In this document: piece by piece, positions 9,638 through 16,900 of the stretch | Position numbering within the stretch: the first letter of the stretch is position 1 | Layout of the letters: the number at the start of each line of letters is the position of its first letter | From: a virus | Virus record (IMG/VR): IMGVR_UViG_3300042731_003566 | Coordinates: 1-25,231 of that record | Length of the DNA: 25,231 nt | Reading direction: 5' to 3' (one strand) | The notes under the pieces: generated by a model | The model's database searches: none | Told to the model about the DNA's origin: nothing | The model's input: only the letters and a program-made list of their open reading frames with translations | Made by a program: the position numbers and the translations under genes

Positions 9638-10084
9638 ATGCCAAACCTAGAAACTGGCGGGCTGGTTGCAGCGGATGAATTTTATCCTTTCCAGCAATAC
9701 AATAGGCTGCTTACTCATTTTAGGCAATCCGATCCGGCCTCTGCGCTCACGAACGCACAGGCTGGAATGATCGCCTCTGATGACGATGACAATAGGCTTT
9801 ACCACAAGACGGATGACTCCCTGGTGTGGGACGAGATTTTACAAGAGGCATCAAGCCACGAGGCAGAGCCGATCTTCAAGGCTCTAAAGCTCCAGGTGGG
9901 GGAGTCAAATGTATCCGATCCTCCAACAGACTCCCAGCTCGATTCTCTTTTCGGAACACCATCCTCCCTTGGAAACGGATGGCATTGCTTTGTCAAGGAC
10001 ACCGGGTCTGGCCTGAGTAAGGTCTACCTGGTTGTCGCTTACGGCTCAGAATGGCACACCTTTACCGGCACCCTTGCCGCGTAG
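9638..10084 (+). CDS. Small structural-module protein of unknown function
   Basis: A 148-residue acidic protein with a good ribosome site: GAGGAG (about 9626-9631) lies some 6 nt before the ATG. The N-terminus (LVAADEFYPFQQYNRLL) resembles segments in small phage tail-region proteins that precede a short beta-rich C-terminal domain (WHCFVKDTG...VYLVVAYGSEWHTF). No catalytic residues, signal peptide or membrane segment is visible. Its position between the hub gene and the glycosidase-like gene suggests a virion or tail-assembly role, but I do not recognise the family. Confidence 0.65.
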   Translation: MPNLETGGLVAADEFYPFQQYNRLLTHFRQSDPASALTNAQAGMIASDDDDNRLYHKTDDSLVWDEILQEASSHEAEPIFKALKLQVGESNVSDPPTDSQLDSLFGTPSSLGNGWHCFVKDTGSGLSKVYLVVAYGSEWHTFTGTLAA

Positions 10085-10112
10085 GTGGTCAAATAAATTT
10101 ATGGAGGAAAAA

Positions 10113-10472
10113 TTGAAACTCGATCTTAACTACAAGTTTAAGCAGATCGATGGCAAAGAGCTCAAGTCCCCCGAGGATCAGAAACCACTCACCATGAAAG
10201 CTGTCTGCATTGCTGCATTGCTGGGAAACTATCCAGAGGAATCCAGGACGCTTGACGGCATTGAAAAATTCAAGCGCTTTAACCTGGCCCAGGATATCCA
10301 GAAATCGAACGGACTGTTTGAAGTCACCACAGAAAACATCACGCTCCTCAAAGAATTGATACCTAAAAACTGGCACACCCTCGTTGCTGGCCAGGCATGG
10401 AAGATCATCGAGTCGCTCAGGCCGCCGGAGCCTGAGAAAAAAATCCCATCAAAAAAGGGGAAGAAAAAATGA
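10113..10472 (+). CDS. Small conserved-type phage protein, TTG start
   Basis: I place the start at the TTG at 10113 because GGAGG (10103-10107) sits 5 nt upstream. The product then begins MKLDLNYKFKQIDGKEL, a typical opening for a small phage protein of unknown role. The ATG at 10101 in the same frame has only a distant GGTGG, and an upstream TTG at 10032 lies inside the previous gene. The 119-residue product has a beta hairpin start, a helical middle and a Lys-rich tail (KKIPSKKGKKK). I recall the general pattern, N-terminal KLDL-Gly-Lys and C-terminal LVVGQAW-like helix (here LVAGQAWKII), from phage structural regions but cannot name a function. The stop overlaps the next ATG (ATGA). Confidence 0.7.
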   Translation: MKLDLNYKFKQIDGKELKSPEDQKPLTMKAVCIAALLGNYPEESRTLDGIEKFKRFNLAQDIQKSNGLFEVTTENITLLKELIPKNWHTLVAGQAWKIIESLRPPEPEKKIPSKKGKKK

Positions 10473-12163
10473 GCGTCTGTAATTGCGACAACCTGTGGGA
10501 GAAAAAACAGCCGGGGAAACCTTGCGCCTGGTTTTGGGATTTGATCTGGCGCCTCTGTGGCTGCCGGACCCCAAAAGTAAAAGTCGAGATATGCACGACA
10601 ACAAACAAAAGGGCGAACGATTGGTGCCGGGCTGCCGGGACCGCAGAGTGGAGGGAGTACAATAAAGGAACCGAGCCTCCCGAGGATGATATCTGTCAGG
10701 AGCACACCGAGCCGGCCCCCGTATGGCGCGGCCGTGTCTGCCTCGAGTCGGACAAAAAGAAAGCATCCAAGTATTGCATCCACACAGAGATCAAAGAGAA
10801 ACCGGCCGATCCTGGGCCCTGTGAATTGCCCCTACATCAACCTGTGCAGCAACCGCAGCAAATCCCGGATATACACGCACACTGGCTAGGCGACAAAAAT
10901 TGGTGGACCGTTGAGGCTTGGTCCGAGTCAGAACGCGAAAGGCTCGAGCGCGAGCTCCGAGATCAATGTCGGGCATTGCGAGGACGCGGGATCAAGGTGA
11001 AGGACTCTTTCGGCTGGCTGTGCAGCGGGCGGCAAGAGCACCGTCACCTCAACACGAAAACTCCTTGGGAGTTTGAAAGATCGAATGGCAAGATGGTTTT
11101 CCATCTCGATCGATGGAACGAGAAATGGTGGGAGCTCTTTGAGCACTACTTGACGATCCACAAGATATGCGAGATCGACTATTGTCTGCACCTGTTCATG
11201 GGCTTCGGATATAACAAATATCCCTTTGAGAACAATTTCAACGATGTAACGCGATTCTTAGTTACAGGCGTCCCGATCAATGAGCAGCCCGCATTTCGTT
11301 ACCAAAAAAGTTTTGCGGTGCGCGTCTGCGAGACTTATCGGAAGGTGTACGGATCAAGCTATAAGCCTTGGATCAAGATAATAAATGAGCCAGCGCACGG
11401 CGGGAGCGGCCAGAAGTTTCATGACTGGATGTACTTTCATGAGGAGCTATCCAAGCAAGTGCTGTTAAATTATACCGATCTCAAAAAAATTGTGTATGAT
11501 ATGTCAGCTTGCGAGGGAGTGCTCGGCGAGATGCGCGAGCCTCACCTTTGCCCAAAGCCCGGCGCTTGTGATCGAGAGGCAGAGATGACCGTCACAAAAA
11601 TTGAGCCGGCTCGGGACAGGATGCAAGTGCATGACCCCACGAAAAATTTCAAGGGGTGGGCAAAGCTCGTTCCCGGGATGGCAGTCGGAGACAAGATAAC
11701 TCTTGGCCGTCACGGGGACCGGCCCTATGATCGGCTGGGCATGGGCGAGATGCACGGCTTTTCAACGGCTTGTGACTTCGGACCCGAGGAAGAAGGCGGC
11801 CGGCCTCGTGTTGAAATCTTCGCTGGCAGCGCAAACCGCTGGAGAAAATTTACCGAGGATGCCGGCGGCCATTGCAAAGACGGGCGGGGCATCACTTGGT
11901 ATCGATATGTTTTTGCCAACGCCGAGCAAGGTTACGAGTGCGCGAAGTATATCTATCCGATTGTCAAAAGGAAAAACAAGAGGATCGTGTTCGGCAGCTT
12001 TCCGATCGAGTGCTTGTTTGAGCTCGAGGAGGACGGGAAGAAAATTTTCAAATCTTTCTACACTTTGGAAAATCTCGAGAAAAAGCAAGAGTACGGTGAC
12101 TCGTATTTCGATCGGCTCGACGGCTGGATCAAAGGCTGGAAGGAAGTTTATCGGCCGGAATAG
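10469..12163 (+). CDS. Cysteine-rich protein with clan GH-A-like glycoside hydrolase domain
   Basis: A 564-residue protein. Residues about 38-80 carry Cys42, Cys53, Cys76 and His79 with a Gly-Thr-Glu-Pro turn at 67-70. This matches the pattern at the C-termini of many penicillin-binding proteins (IC...WC...GTEPxxxxC..H). A second partial copy follows (Cys91, Cys103, Cys118). From about residue 140 a TIM-barrel-like domain begins. IKIINEPAH at 302-310 ends a strand with Asn306-Glu307, the acid/base pair of clan GH-A glycosidases. The nucleophile is uncertain; Glu427, Glu449 and Glu463 are candidates. There is no signal peptide, so it is probably virion-bound or released at lysis. The ATG overlaps the previous stop. 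Substrate unknown; peptidoglycan or surface polysaccharide is plausible. Confidence 0.65.
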   Translation: MSVCNCDNLWEKKQPGKPCAWFWDLIWRLCGCRTPKVKVEICTTTNKRANDWCRAAGTAEWREYNKGTEPPEDDICQEHTEPAPVWRGRVCLESDKKKASKYCIHTEIKEKPADPGPCELPLHQPVQQPQQIPDIHAHWLGDKNWWTVEAWSESERERLERELRDQCRALRGRGIKVKDSFGWLCSGRQEHRHLNTKTPWEFERSNGKMVFHLDRWNEKWWELFEHYLTIHKICEIDYCLHLFMGFGYNKYPFENNFNDVTRFLVTGVPINEQPAFRYQKSFAVRVCETYRKVYGSSYKPWIKIINEPAHGGSGQKFHDWMYFHEELSKQVLLNYTDLKKIVYDMSACEGVLGEMREPHLCPKPGACDREAEMTVTKIEPARDRMQVHDPTKNFKGWAKLVPGMAVGDKITLGRHGDRPYDRLGMGEMHGFSTACDFGPEEEGGRPRVEIFAGSANRWRKFTEDAGGHCKDGRGITWYRYVFANAEQGYECAKYIYPIVKRKNKRIVFGSFPIECLFELEEDGKKIFKSFYTLENLEKKQEYGDSYFDRLDGWIKGWKEVYRPE

Positions 12164-12438
12164 GCGCCAGAAAATTCCCATACCATAGGCCCTAGACGGC
12201 CTGTACGGCCCGTCTCGTGGACGTCAGCGGCCTCTAGGCATACCTGAGAGCCGGTCCCGGACAAAGTCGAAAAATAACGGCCGGCAGCGGCGCTCTCAGC
12301 GCGTCAGCTGCGGGATGTAGGCAAAAAAAAAGGGCCCGGAGACTTTCGTCCCCGGGCCCTATGTCCGATCGATCAAAGCACTTTTGACGATCTCGAGATA
12401 ATCTTTTGGGTGCTAAGAAATGCCCTTTCTTTTTCCCA
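12164..12438. other. Convergent junction between late genes and minus operon
   Basis: This 275-nt gap separates the two convergent gene blocks and has no supported gene. It holds a hairpin at 12194-12215 (8 bp, one bulge, loop TGTAC), a competing pair CCTAGA 12191-12196 / TCTAGG 12233-12238, and a long-range pair CTGAGAGC 12244-12251 / GCTCTCAG 12292-12299. The minus-strand terminator is at 12323-12360. No U-tract follows the first hairpins on the plus strand, so how the late transcript ends is unclear. The fold may be a termination or processing structure, or a small RNA. Confidence 0.5.
12323..12360 (-). terminator. Intrinsic terminator of the minus-strand operon
   Basis: AGGGCCCGG (12331-12339) pairs perfectly with CCGGGCCCT (12352-12360). 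After one A/C mismatch, GAC and GTC extend the stem around a TTTC loop. An A-run at 12323-12331 reads as a U-tract right after the hairpin on the minus strand, about 80 nt past the last minus-strand stop. This is a classic Rho-independent terminator in that direction. On the plus strand no U-tract follows. Confidence 0.85.
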
Positions 12439-12591
12439 TTAATTATTTTTTGTTATCTCGGAGATGGCCTTGTCCATGCGCTCGGTGATCTCCCGGATTT
12501 TTTTTAGATGGCGCTCCAGCACTAAAGCGTAGATAGTGCCGGCGCCGATCCAAAGACAAACTAGGATCAGAGCGGCTTGTTTCCAATTCAT
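12439..12591 (-). CDS. Small single-helix membrane protein (50 aa)
   Basis: The ATG (12591-12589) overlaps the stop of the preceding minus-strand gene (ATGA), and the frame runs 50 codons to TAA at 12439. The sequence is MNWKQ, then a hydrophobic segment at about residues 6-25 (AALILVCLWIGAGTIYALVL), then a charged helix (ERHLKKIREITERMDKAISE) likely to form a coiled coil. It is the last gene before the terminator. One N-terminal membrane helix with a charged tail fits a small holin-like or membrane-anchored accessory protein, but nothing decides between these. Coupling and the clean membrane profile support a real gene. Confidence 0.65.
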   Translation of the reverse strand: MNWKQAALILVCLWIGAGTIYALVLERHLKKIREITERMDKAISEITKNN

Positions 12592-12887
12592 TCGATCCTC
12601 CCGTTTTCAACGCACTCTCTTTTGAGTCCGTGCCGCTCGATCCACAAGATCGGATACTTGTTTTCCCGCTCGTACCCTCCCGTGTCCGAGGCGTACCGCT
12701 TTGGAATCCAGCCGACGTCGAGCATGAGCTTTCGAGCTGTCCATCGGTACTGGTCCCCGTAGCCGTATTGGAACGGCGCCGTGATAACAAAGCCGTCCCA
12801 GCAGCGGGTGATCCGACATGAGTGATAAGTGTTTCCGTTGACCTTGTCGAACCACTTGACCACTTGCACTACAAATTTGATTTTCAT
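12588..12887 (-). CDS. Hypothetical protein, 99 aa
   Basis: The start is the ATG at 12887, because GGAG lies 8 nt upstream; a TTG two codons earlier is less likely. The product begins MKIKFVVQVVKWFDKVNGNTY and is rich in aromatic residues (Trp, Tyr, Phe) with several Cys and His. It looks like a compact beta-rich phage early protein of the VNGNTYHS type seen in phage genomes, whose function I do not know. It starts 2 nt after the stop of the DUF932-like gene and its own stop overlaps the small membrane protein start, so it is translated with both. Confidence 0.75.
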   Translation of the reverse strand: MKIKFVVQVVKWFDKVNGNTYHSCRITRCWDGFVITAPFQYGYGDQYRWTARKLMLDVGWIPKRYASDTGGYERENKYPILWIERHGLKRECVENGRIE

Positions 12888-12889
12888 AT

Positions 12890-13981
12890 TCAAATCTCCT
12901 TCCCGCAGCTCGGGCAGTCCTGTAAACCATTTGTAACAATAGAGTTACAGTACGGGCACTTCTTGAGGTCAGCCGGGCCGGCCGGCTCCGGGGTTTCCGG
13001 AGCCGTGGCCTTTTTCTGTTTCTTTTTCTTCTTGGCTGCTTTTTCTTCTGCGGCTGCTTTTTCTTCTGCGGCCTTTTGTTTTGCTTGCCGCCGCAGCTCC
13101 CGCTGGACTTCCTCGCGGATACGGCCGGCGGATTGCTGGGCCTTGGCTTGCTGGTTTTGCTGTTCCTTGCTCTGAAGTGATTCGGCTTTTTTTGTGATCT
13201 GCGGAAGATTTACTATCGGCTTTTTGCTTGACAGGATCGCGGGCGCCTCGTATTTCAAGAACCGGTTGAGGCCGGCGTTTTCGTATTGGACCGTCAGGAG
13301 TGAATGATCCCGGTATATCTCAGTGAGTGCTCCATGAAAACCGTGCAAGGTCCGGGTGTATCTTTTTTGTGCTTGGAAGTAAAGGTCGTCAAACTGTTTG
13401 AAATTCTGCGGGGTCACAAGGCCGCGCTTGAGCGCGGCCACTAGCAATGTCGCTGCTTGCTGATCGCTCAGTTTGATTTTCTTTAGGTTTTGATGCCAGC
13501 TGTAAAGCTCTTTGAACCTCGGCATCAAAGCCTTCAGTGATTCGATGGCAATCAGCGTAATCTCGTCAATCGTCAATCCGCCGGTATGCTTTCGGAACAG
13601 GACAAAGTCGCCGTCCATGATCAGATTGTCGCAAACAAAGACGTGCCCACCGGCACAAAGCCCGTGGGCAAAATGTTTGTCGATCGCTCCGCGGAATCCC
13701 ATCGCAAGGTTGAGCTCCTTGCCGACAAGAGTCAAGCCGGAGATCGCTTTGACCTTCAGGTCCCACACTCCAAAGAATCTTGAGCCGCTTTTGGTCATCG
13801 AGTATTGCCGGCCGATAACGTCGGCGCCGACAAAGTCGCAAGCCTTCTCAAGCGCTTGGATCACTGTCTTGTGCGAGAATGGTCTCCAGGTTTTCGTAAA
13901 CTCAGGCTCCGGGACCGCCATTACGGCGGCCTCCGGTACTCGCTGAGTGTCACAGTGGGCCATCAAAGTTGACGCGCTCAT
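12890..13981 (-). CDS. DUF932-like protein with C-terminal zinc ribbon
   Basis: A 363-residue protein. The N-terminal ~255 residues resemble the phage/plasmid DUF932 family: GFRGAIDK at about 95-102 and VFVCDNL at about 114-120 are its best-known motifs. The biochemical role of that family is not established. An Ala/Lys/Glu/Gln-rich coiled coil follows at about 265-320, then a C-terminal zinc ribbon with Cys342-x2-Cys345 and Cys356-x2-Cys359. The ribbon is an addition to the usual family layout and suggests nucleic-acid or protein binding. The start at 13981 is set by GGGGAGG 5 nt upstream; it shares one base with the previous stop (TAATG). It is the largest gene of the minus operon and the only one with a recognisable family. 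Confidence 0.75.
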   Translation of the reverse strand: MSASTLMAHCDTQRVPEAAVMAVPEPEFTKTWRPFSHKTVIQALEKACDFVGADVIGRQYSMTKSGSRFFGVWDLKVKAISGLTLVGKELNLAMGFRGAIDKHFAHGLCAGGHVFVCDNLIMDGDFVLFRKHTGGLTIDEITLIAIESLKALMPRFKELYSWHQNLKKIKLSDQQAATLLVAALKRGLVTPQNFKQFDDLYFQAQKRYTRTLHGFHGALTEIYRDHSLLTVQYENAGLNRFLKYEAPAILSSKKPIVNLPQITKKAESLQSKEQQNQQAKAQQSAGRIREEVQRELRRQAKQKAAEEKAAAEEKAAKKKKKQKKATAPETPEPAGPADLKKCPYCNSIVTNGLQDCPSCGKEI

Positions 13982-14577
13982 TATATCCTCCCCTTGTATC
14001 TGTCTGAGTATCCGGTGCAATGCGGTGAGAAGTGCGGCTTGTTTTTCACGCGGCCGTTCAAGTCGTGGATGACGTGGTAGAGAATTTTAACGACCGGCGT
14101 CGATCGCTCCTGGAGAAGGTGGATCATGCACAAGAGGTCCTTCTCGAATTTCTCGTCCCGGTAGTTTGGCTCTTTGATCTCCGCATAGAATTGATGCTTT
14201 CCTCGCTCGTGCTTGCAGCAAGCCAGCCGGCCGAGCTTTTGCTCGTGGTTGATTAGGGCCTGGGCCTCGTCGGTTGATTCTGTTTCCAGAATGAAGGTAA
14301 GGGTTTTGCCGGCGTACTGGATTTTCCTGTCGATCACGGGCGCAAGTTTTTCTGTTTCCTGATTCCACTTTTCGCAAGTCTCATGGTACTCTTTGAAGTC
14401 CAGCGAGAGGCGGCACCACAACCTCGTGGGCTTGCCGGCCTCGATCTGTTCCTCGCCGTCAAAGCAATTAGCACAGGTCTTTTGAAAATCGTCGCTGCGC
14501 TCGGCCTCTGCCTGGATCGCGTCACATTCTTTTTTGATCCGATCCTTTTCCTTTTGGCTGTTCGGTTTCGTTATCAT
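13981..14577 (-). CDS. Hypothetical protein of the minus operon, 198 aa
   Basis: AAGGAGG lies about 5 nt before the ATG at 14577, and that ATG overlaps the previous stop (ATGA). The product is charged, with a helical N-terminus. A CANCFDGEEQ stretch near residue 35 has further cysteines before and after (Cys18, Cys55, Cys68), perhaps binding a metal. The middle contains a Gln/Glu/His-rich helix and ends in a basic region (NGRVKNKPHFSPHC). No known family was recognised. The tight coupling on both sides makes it part of one functional unit with its neighbours. Confidence 0.7.
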   Translation of the reverse strand: MITKPNSQKEKDRIKKECDAIQAEAERSDDFQKTCANCFDGEEQIEAGKPTRLWCRLSLDFKEYHETCEKWNQETEKLAPVIDRKIQYAGKTLTFILETESTDEAQALINHEQKLGRLACCKHERGKHQFYAEIKEPNYRDEKFEKDLLCMIHLLQERSTPVVKILYHVIHDLNGRVKNKPHFSPHCTGYSDRYKGRI

Positions 14578-15221
14578 TGTTTCCTCCTTGTGCTCGGCTC
14601 ATTTGGGAGTCCAGTTTTCGGATACTGGCCGGCGGCGATCTTCTTTAGAATTTCTTTGCCGCCGCAATCTTCTGTGTCGAAGTATTCGCACGCGGCGCAA
14701 GCCTTGATCCCTCTAAACTGGATCATCCAACAATCACTTGTGAGCTTTGAGCTGTTGATGACTTTCGTCTCGACCTTGCAGCCCAGGTCCCGGGCCAGCC
14801 TTTCGGCTGGCCGGTGCTGGTCCGCTCCACAGTCGCAGAGCTCGCTCATGCCCGCGGGGGCAAATTGCGATCCGCAGTTGATCTCGTTCCAGGGGTCCCC
14901 GGGCTTGACCGTAAACCTTGCGGTCTTGATCACAGCTGCCGGCGGGAGCGCGTCGAAAAAATGGCCGTGGACGTGCCAGCAAGCCGCGCTTATTCGGCGC
15001 CGCTCGCCGTCCTTCCGGCGCTGCCACGAGGCAGAAAACCGGGTGCCCGGTCCCTTTGTCGAATGGACCGACAATCGGAACCACCAGCTCTCACCGCCTC
15101 CTCGGGACTTTCCCTTGTAAACTGGATCAGCGAAAAATTTGATGTTGCCATCAAAGAGCTCGTTGACCTTGTCAAGAGCGATCCGTAAATCGTTCTCAAA
15201 AATGTTTCTGACTATCATCAT
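14574..15221 (-). CDS. Hypothetical cysteine-containing protein of the minus operon, 215 aa
   Basis: The product starts MMIVRNIFENDL. Two tandem ATGs (15221 and 15218) follow GGAGG; the second has the better spacing (4 nt versus 1 nt), so the true protein may be 214 residues. A first domain carries many Trp, Arg and Gly (GGGESWWFRLSVHS), and a RISAACWHVHGHFFDAL segment follows. A C-terminal cysteine set (CAACEYFDTEDCGG, near residues 173-186) looks metal-binding. The function is unknown. The start overlaps the stop of the upstream gene and its stop overlaps the next start. Confidence 0.7.
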   Translation of the reverse strand: MMIVRNIFENDLRIALDKVNELFDGNIKFFADPVYKGKSRGGGESWWFRLSVHSTKGPGTRFSASWQRRKDGERRRISAACWHVHGHFFDALPPAAVIKTARFTVKPGDPWNEINCGSQFAPAGMSELCDCGADQHRPAERLARDLGCKVETKVINSSKLTSDCWMIQFRGIKACAACEYFDTEDCGGKEILKKIAAGQYPKTGLPNEPSTRRKQ

Positions 15222-15817
15222 ACCTCCTCGTCTACTTTGTCGAATCCTTCCAGCACTCCGAAAGAGTCTTTCGTGTACCGGATCATGCGGCCGTAAAAAG
15301 CGGCGATGCCGTCCCGGCCTTCATTGATATTGAAGGCGCGGGCCAGCTGCCGCATCCCGTGGCCGGATTCGATTAATGCCATGTCCCCGGTGTCAAACCT
15401 GATTTGCCAGAGCCCGCTCATGGGGTGGCCGTCAATTCCCACGATCCGGCCGACCTGTGTCCCGGCCTCAAACTCCATCCTTTTAGTGAGCCAGAAAATC
15501 AGCTCCTCTGTTTCCAGGAAGTTGAGCTGGCTCGGGATGACTTCAAGCTCTTGGGGGTGGTCGACGTCGTAAAGGAAAATTCGGATCAGGTTTTTCTCGG
15601 CCTTGCTGCTATCGCGGCGCCTGGTCGGCTGGGAAACCTTGACGATATCGTCACGAGTGAAACCGGGAGCATATTCGGTCCCGATTTTTTTCTTGTCCCA
15701 GCCGGCCTTGATCTTGGCGGCCCGCGAAGCTCGCAGCCGTGCGAGAAGTTTTGACATCCAGGATCGCCTTTCGTTTTCGTCCCGCTGATTCTGTTCCGGC
15801 GAAAAATATTGATTCAT
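15218..15817 (-). CDS. Hypothetical protein of the minus operon, 199 aa
   Basis: The start is the ATG at 15817, which overlaps the previous stop (ATGA) and has GGAAGG about 6 nt upstream; longer in-frame starts at 15844 lie inside the previous gene. The N-terminal ~60 residues are basic and helical (SKLLARLRASRAAKIKAGW), suited to nucleic-acid contact. The remainder mixes strands and helices with a DTGDMALIESGHGMRQLA segment. No family was recognised and no catalytic motif is clear. Confidence 0.7.
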   Translation of the reverse strand: MNQYFSPEQNQRDENERRSWMSKLLARLRASRAAKIKAGWDKKKIGTEYAPGFTRDDIVKVSQPTRRRDSSKAEKNLIRIFLYDVDHPQELEVIPSQLNFLETEELIFWLTKRMEFEAGTQVGRIVGIDGHPMSGLWQIRFDTGDMALIESGHGMRQLARAFNINEGRDGIAAFYGRMIRYTKDSFGVLEGFDKVDEEV

Positions 15818-16368
15818 CGCCGGCCTTCCTTCAGCGAAAAGCAAGAGACCGTGCTCTCGGTGACGTACCCATATTGATACATCCCGCGCTTGACCGGGAC
15901 CTTGACTTGTTCAGGTCTCGTTTTCCAGGTCTTAGGTTTCCCGTTGACCTTCCAGCGCTGCGGCGATCCGTCGCTGTTTCGATATTGTAAGTCATACAGG
16001 ACGGTCCCAACCTCGAGCTTTTTCGCTTGCTCCAAAGTAAGCGGCGGCTGGTCCGGGATGTAATCCCGGACAAAGTCATACATTGTCCGCCGCTCGTCGC
16101 TGTCGGATTGAAAAAATTCAATCGGTCGATCCCAATTAAATTTTTCCTCAGCTGCGGTCACGAATACCTTGGCATCGTTGAGACGGCTGAAGTCAGGCCC
16201 GACTCTGCGGCCGGTCGGCAAGTGAGTAACTTGCCAATCGTGCCAGCCCGAGCCCGTCCTCTTGATGATCCCAAAACACTTTGAGACATAGCCGGTGGTC
16301 GGCGTCTCAGTCATCTTGTGGGTGCCGTCAACATTCCACATTCTGAAAAAGGTTTTCTTCGTAAACAT
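15814..16368 (-). CDS. First gene of the minus operon, hypothetical protein, 184 aa
   Basis: GGAGG lies 5 nt before the ATG at 16368. The N-terminal half has a compact beta-rich segment (GWHDWQVTHLPTGRRVG) followed by a helix, resembling small phage domains of unknown role. The C-terminal half (KLEVGTVLYDLQYRNSDG, then WKVNGKPKTWKTRPEQVKVPVK) looks like a second small beta domain. It lacks membrane segments and known catalytic residues. As promoter-proximal gene of a long-leader transcript it should be the most strongly made product. The function is not recognised. Confidence 0.7.
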   Translation of the reverse strand: MFTKKTFFRMWNVDGTHKMTETPTTGYVSKCFGIIKRTGSGWHDWQVTHLPTGRRVGPDFSRLNDAKVFVTAAEEKFNWDRPIEFFQSDSDERRTMYDFVRDYIPDQPPLTLEQAKKLEVGTVLYDLQYRNSDGSPQRWKVNGKPKTWKTRPEQVKVPVKRGMYQYGYVTESTVSCFSLKEGRR

Positions 16369-16640
16369 TTGATCCTCCGATTTGGATTTTGGCTTTTAAT
16401 TCTGATATGGGTTTCCGTACTCCTCGCCACGGTTCCACCGCTCGCGGTTTCCTTTCACCTTTATTTCCTGGTCCGCCGTGCTGGAGGTTTAACCTATTCG
16501 CTGGAGTTTAGGAGCTCCGACAATCGGGAGCCGGCGCGGGACCGGCAGCTCGTTTGAGCCGCTGAGTTTCAAAGATCGGAGCCGCCGCCATCCCGGGCGG
16601 CGGTGGGGCCTGGCGGCCGTCCCTGGGGGCGGCCTCCCCA
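16369..16640 (-). promoter_or_regulatory. GC-rich structured leader of the minus operon
   Basis: The minus transcript should start near 16640 and runs about 270 nt before the first gene. It holds GC-rich foldable sequence. The clearest is a hairpin with CCGCCGCC at 16582-16589 pairing with GGCGGCGG at 16596-16603. The block 16605-16639 can form further GC stems near the 5' end. Such a leader is long for a phage early operon and suggests RNA-level control, such as attenuation, protein binding or transcript stability. A 20-codon frame (16396-16458) lies in its 3' part. The fold was not computed. Confidence 0.45.
16396..16458 (-). CDS. Possible 20-aa leader peptide (GTG start)
   Basis: A GTG at 16458 is preceded by AGGA with 7-8 nt spacing and opens a 20-codon frame (MKGNRERWNRGEEYGNPYQN) to a TAA at 16396, 27 nt before the first minus-operon gene. 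Composition is protein-like and hydrophilic. It could be a leader peptide or simply chance. The only support is the ribosome site, location and composition. Confidence 0.3.
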   Translation of the reverse strand: MKGNRERWNRGEEYGNPYQN

Positions 16641-16645
16641 TTATT

Positions 16646-16674
16646 ATTATACCATACTTGTATAGCATTTTCAA
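16646..16674 (-). promoter_or_regulatory. Sigma-70-type promoter of the minus operon
   Basis: On the minus strand TTGAAA (16674-16669) and TATAAT (16651-16646) are separated by exactly 17 nt, with a TGG just before the -10 (extended -10). This is close to the bacterial housekeeping consensus, so the operon should be read by the host polymerase early. Start of transcription is predicted near 16640. Confidence 0.8.
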
Positions 16675-16851
16675 GCAAAAGTTTGACACGGTTAGACAAG
16701 ATTCGTGCCAAATTTTCGACCGCTACAAGTTACATTCCGGGGGTTTTGATCGAAGCCTGATACCAAATACACCTCAATCGTTGGATGTAATTGCGAATCA
16801 TGTAATTTGTAATTCTCAGTAAAGCAAAAAATAATAAATGTAAATTTATGC
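16675..16851. promoter_or_regulatory. Divergent control region with TGTAATT repeats
   Basis: This AT-rich stretch lies between the two divergent promoters. TGTAATT occurs at 16786-16792, 16801-16807 and 16808-16814. An inverted repeat ATAAAT-GTAA-ATTTAT (16834-16849) abuts the plus-strand -35. A GTTACAT at 16729-16735 is close to the reverse of the same motif. These are candidate operators for the ribbon-helix-helix protein encoded just downstream, a family that binds short repeated sites near its own promoter. The binding itself is inference. Confidence 0.45.
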
Positions 16852-16881
16852 TTGACAAGCCATTTCCTTTTTTTGTAACAT
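16852..16881 (+). promoter_or_regulatory. Plus-strand early promoter
   Basis: TTGACA (16852-16857) is a perfect -35. With an 18-nt spacer it is followed by TAACAT (16876-16881), a fair -10. Transcription should start at about 16888, directly before the ribbon-helix-helix gene. An imperfect inverted repeat (GTAAC...CCTC / GAGGTTAC, 16875-16897) covers the -10 and the ribosome site. Confidence 0.75.
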
Positions 16882-16900
16882 CCTCATGCGAGGTTACGAG

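Noticed and set aside
12443-12790. 115-residue minus-strand frame overlapping the 99-residue and membrane genes
   Set aside because: Frame is Ser/Thr/Arg-rich without ribosome site, and the two overlapping frames have good starts and coupling.
16683-16710. Second plus-strand promoter from TTGACA at 16683
   Set aside because: No acceptable -10 lies 16-19 nt downstream; the sequence there is TGCCAA-like.
16489-16711. 66- and 67-residue minus-strand frames across the minus promoter
   Set aside because: They begin upstream of or inside the promoter, so they could not be made from that transcript; composition is Pro/Arg-rich from GC repeats.
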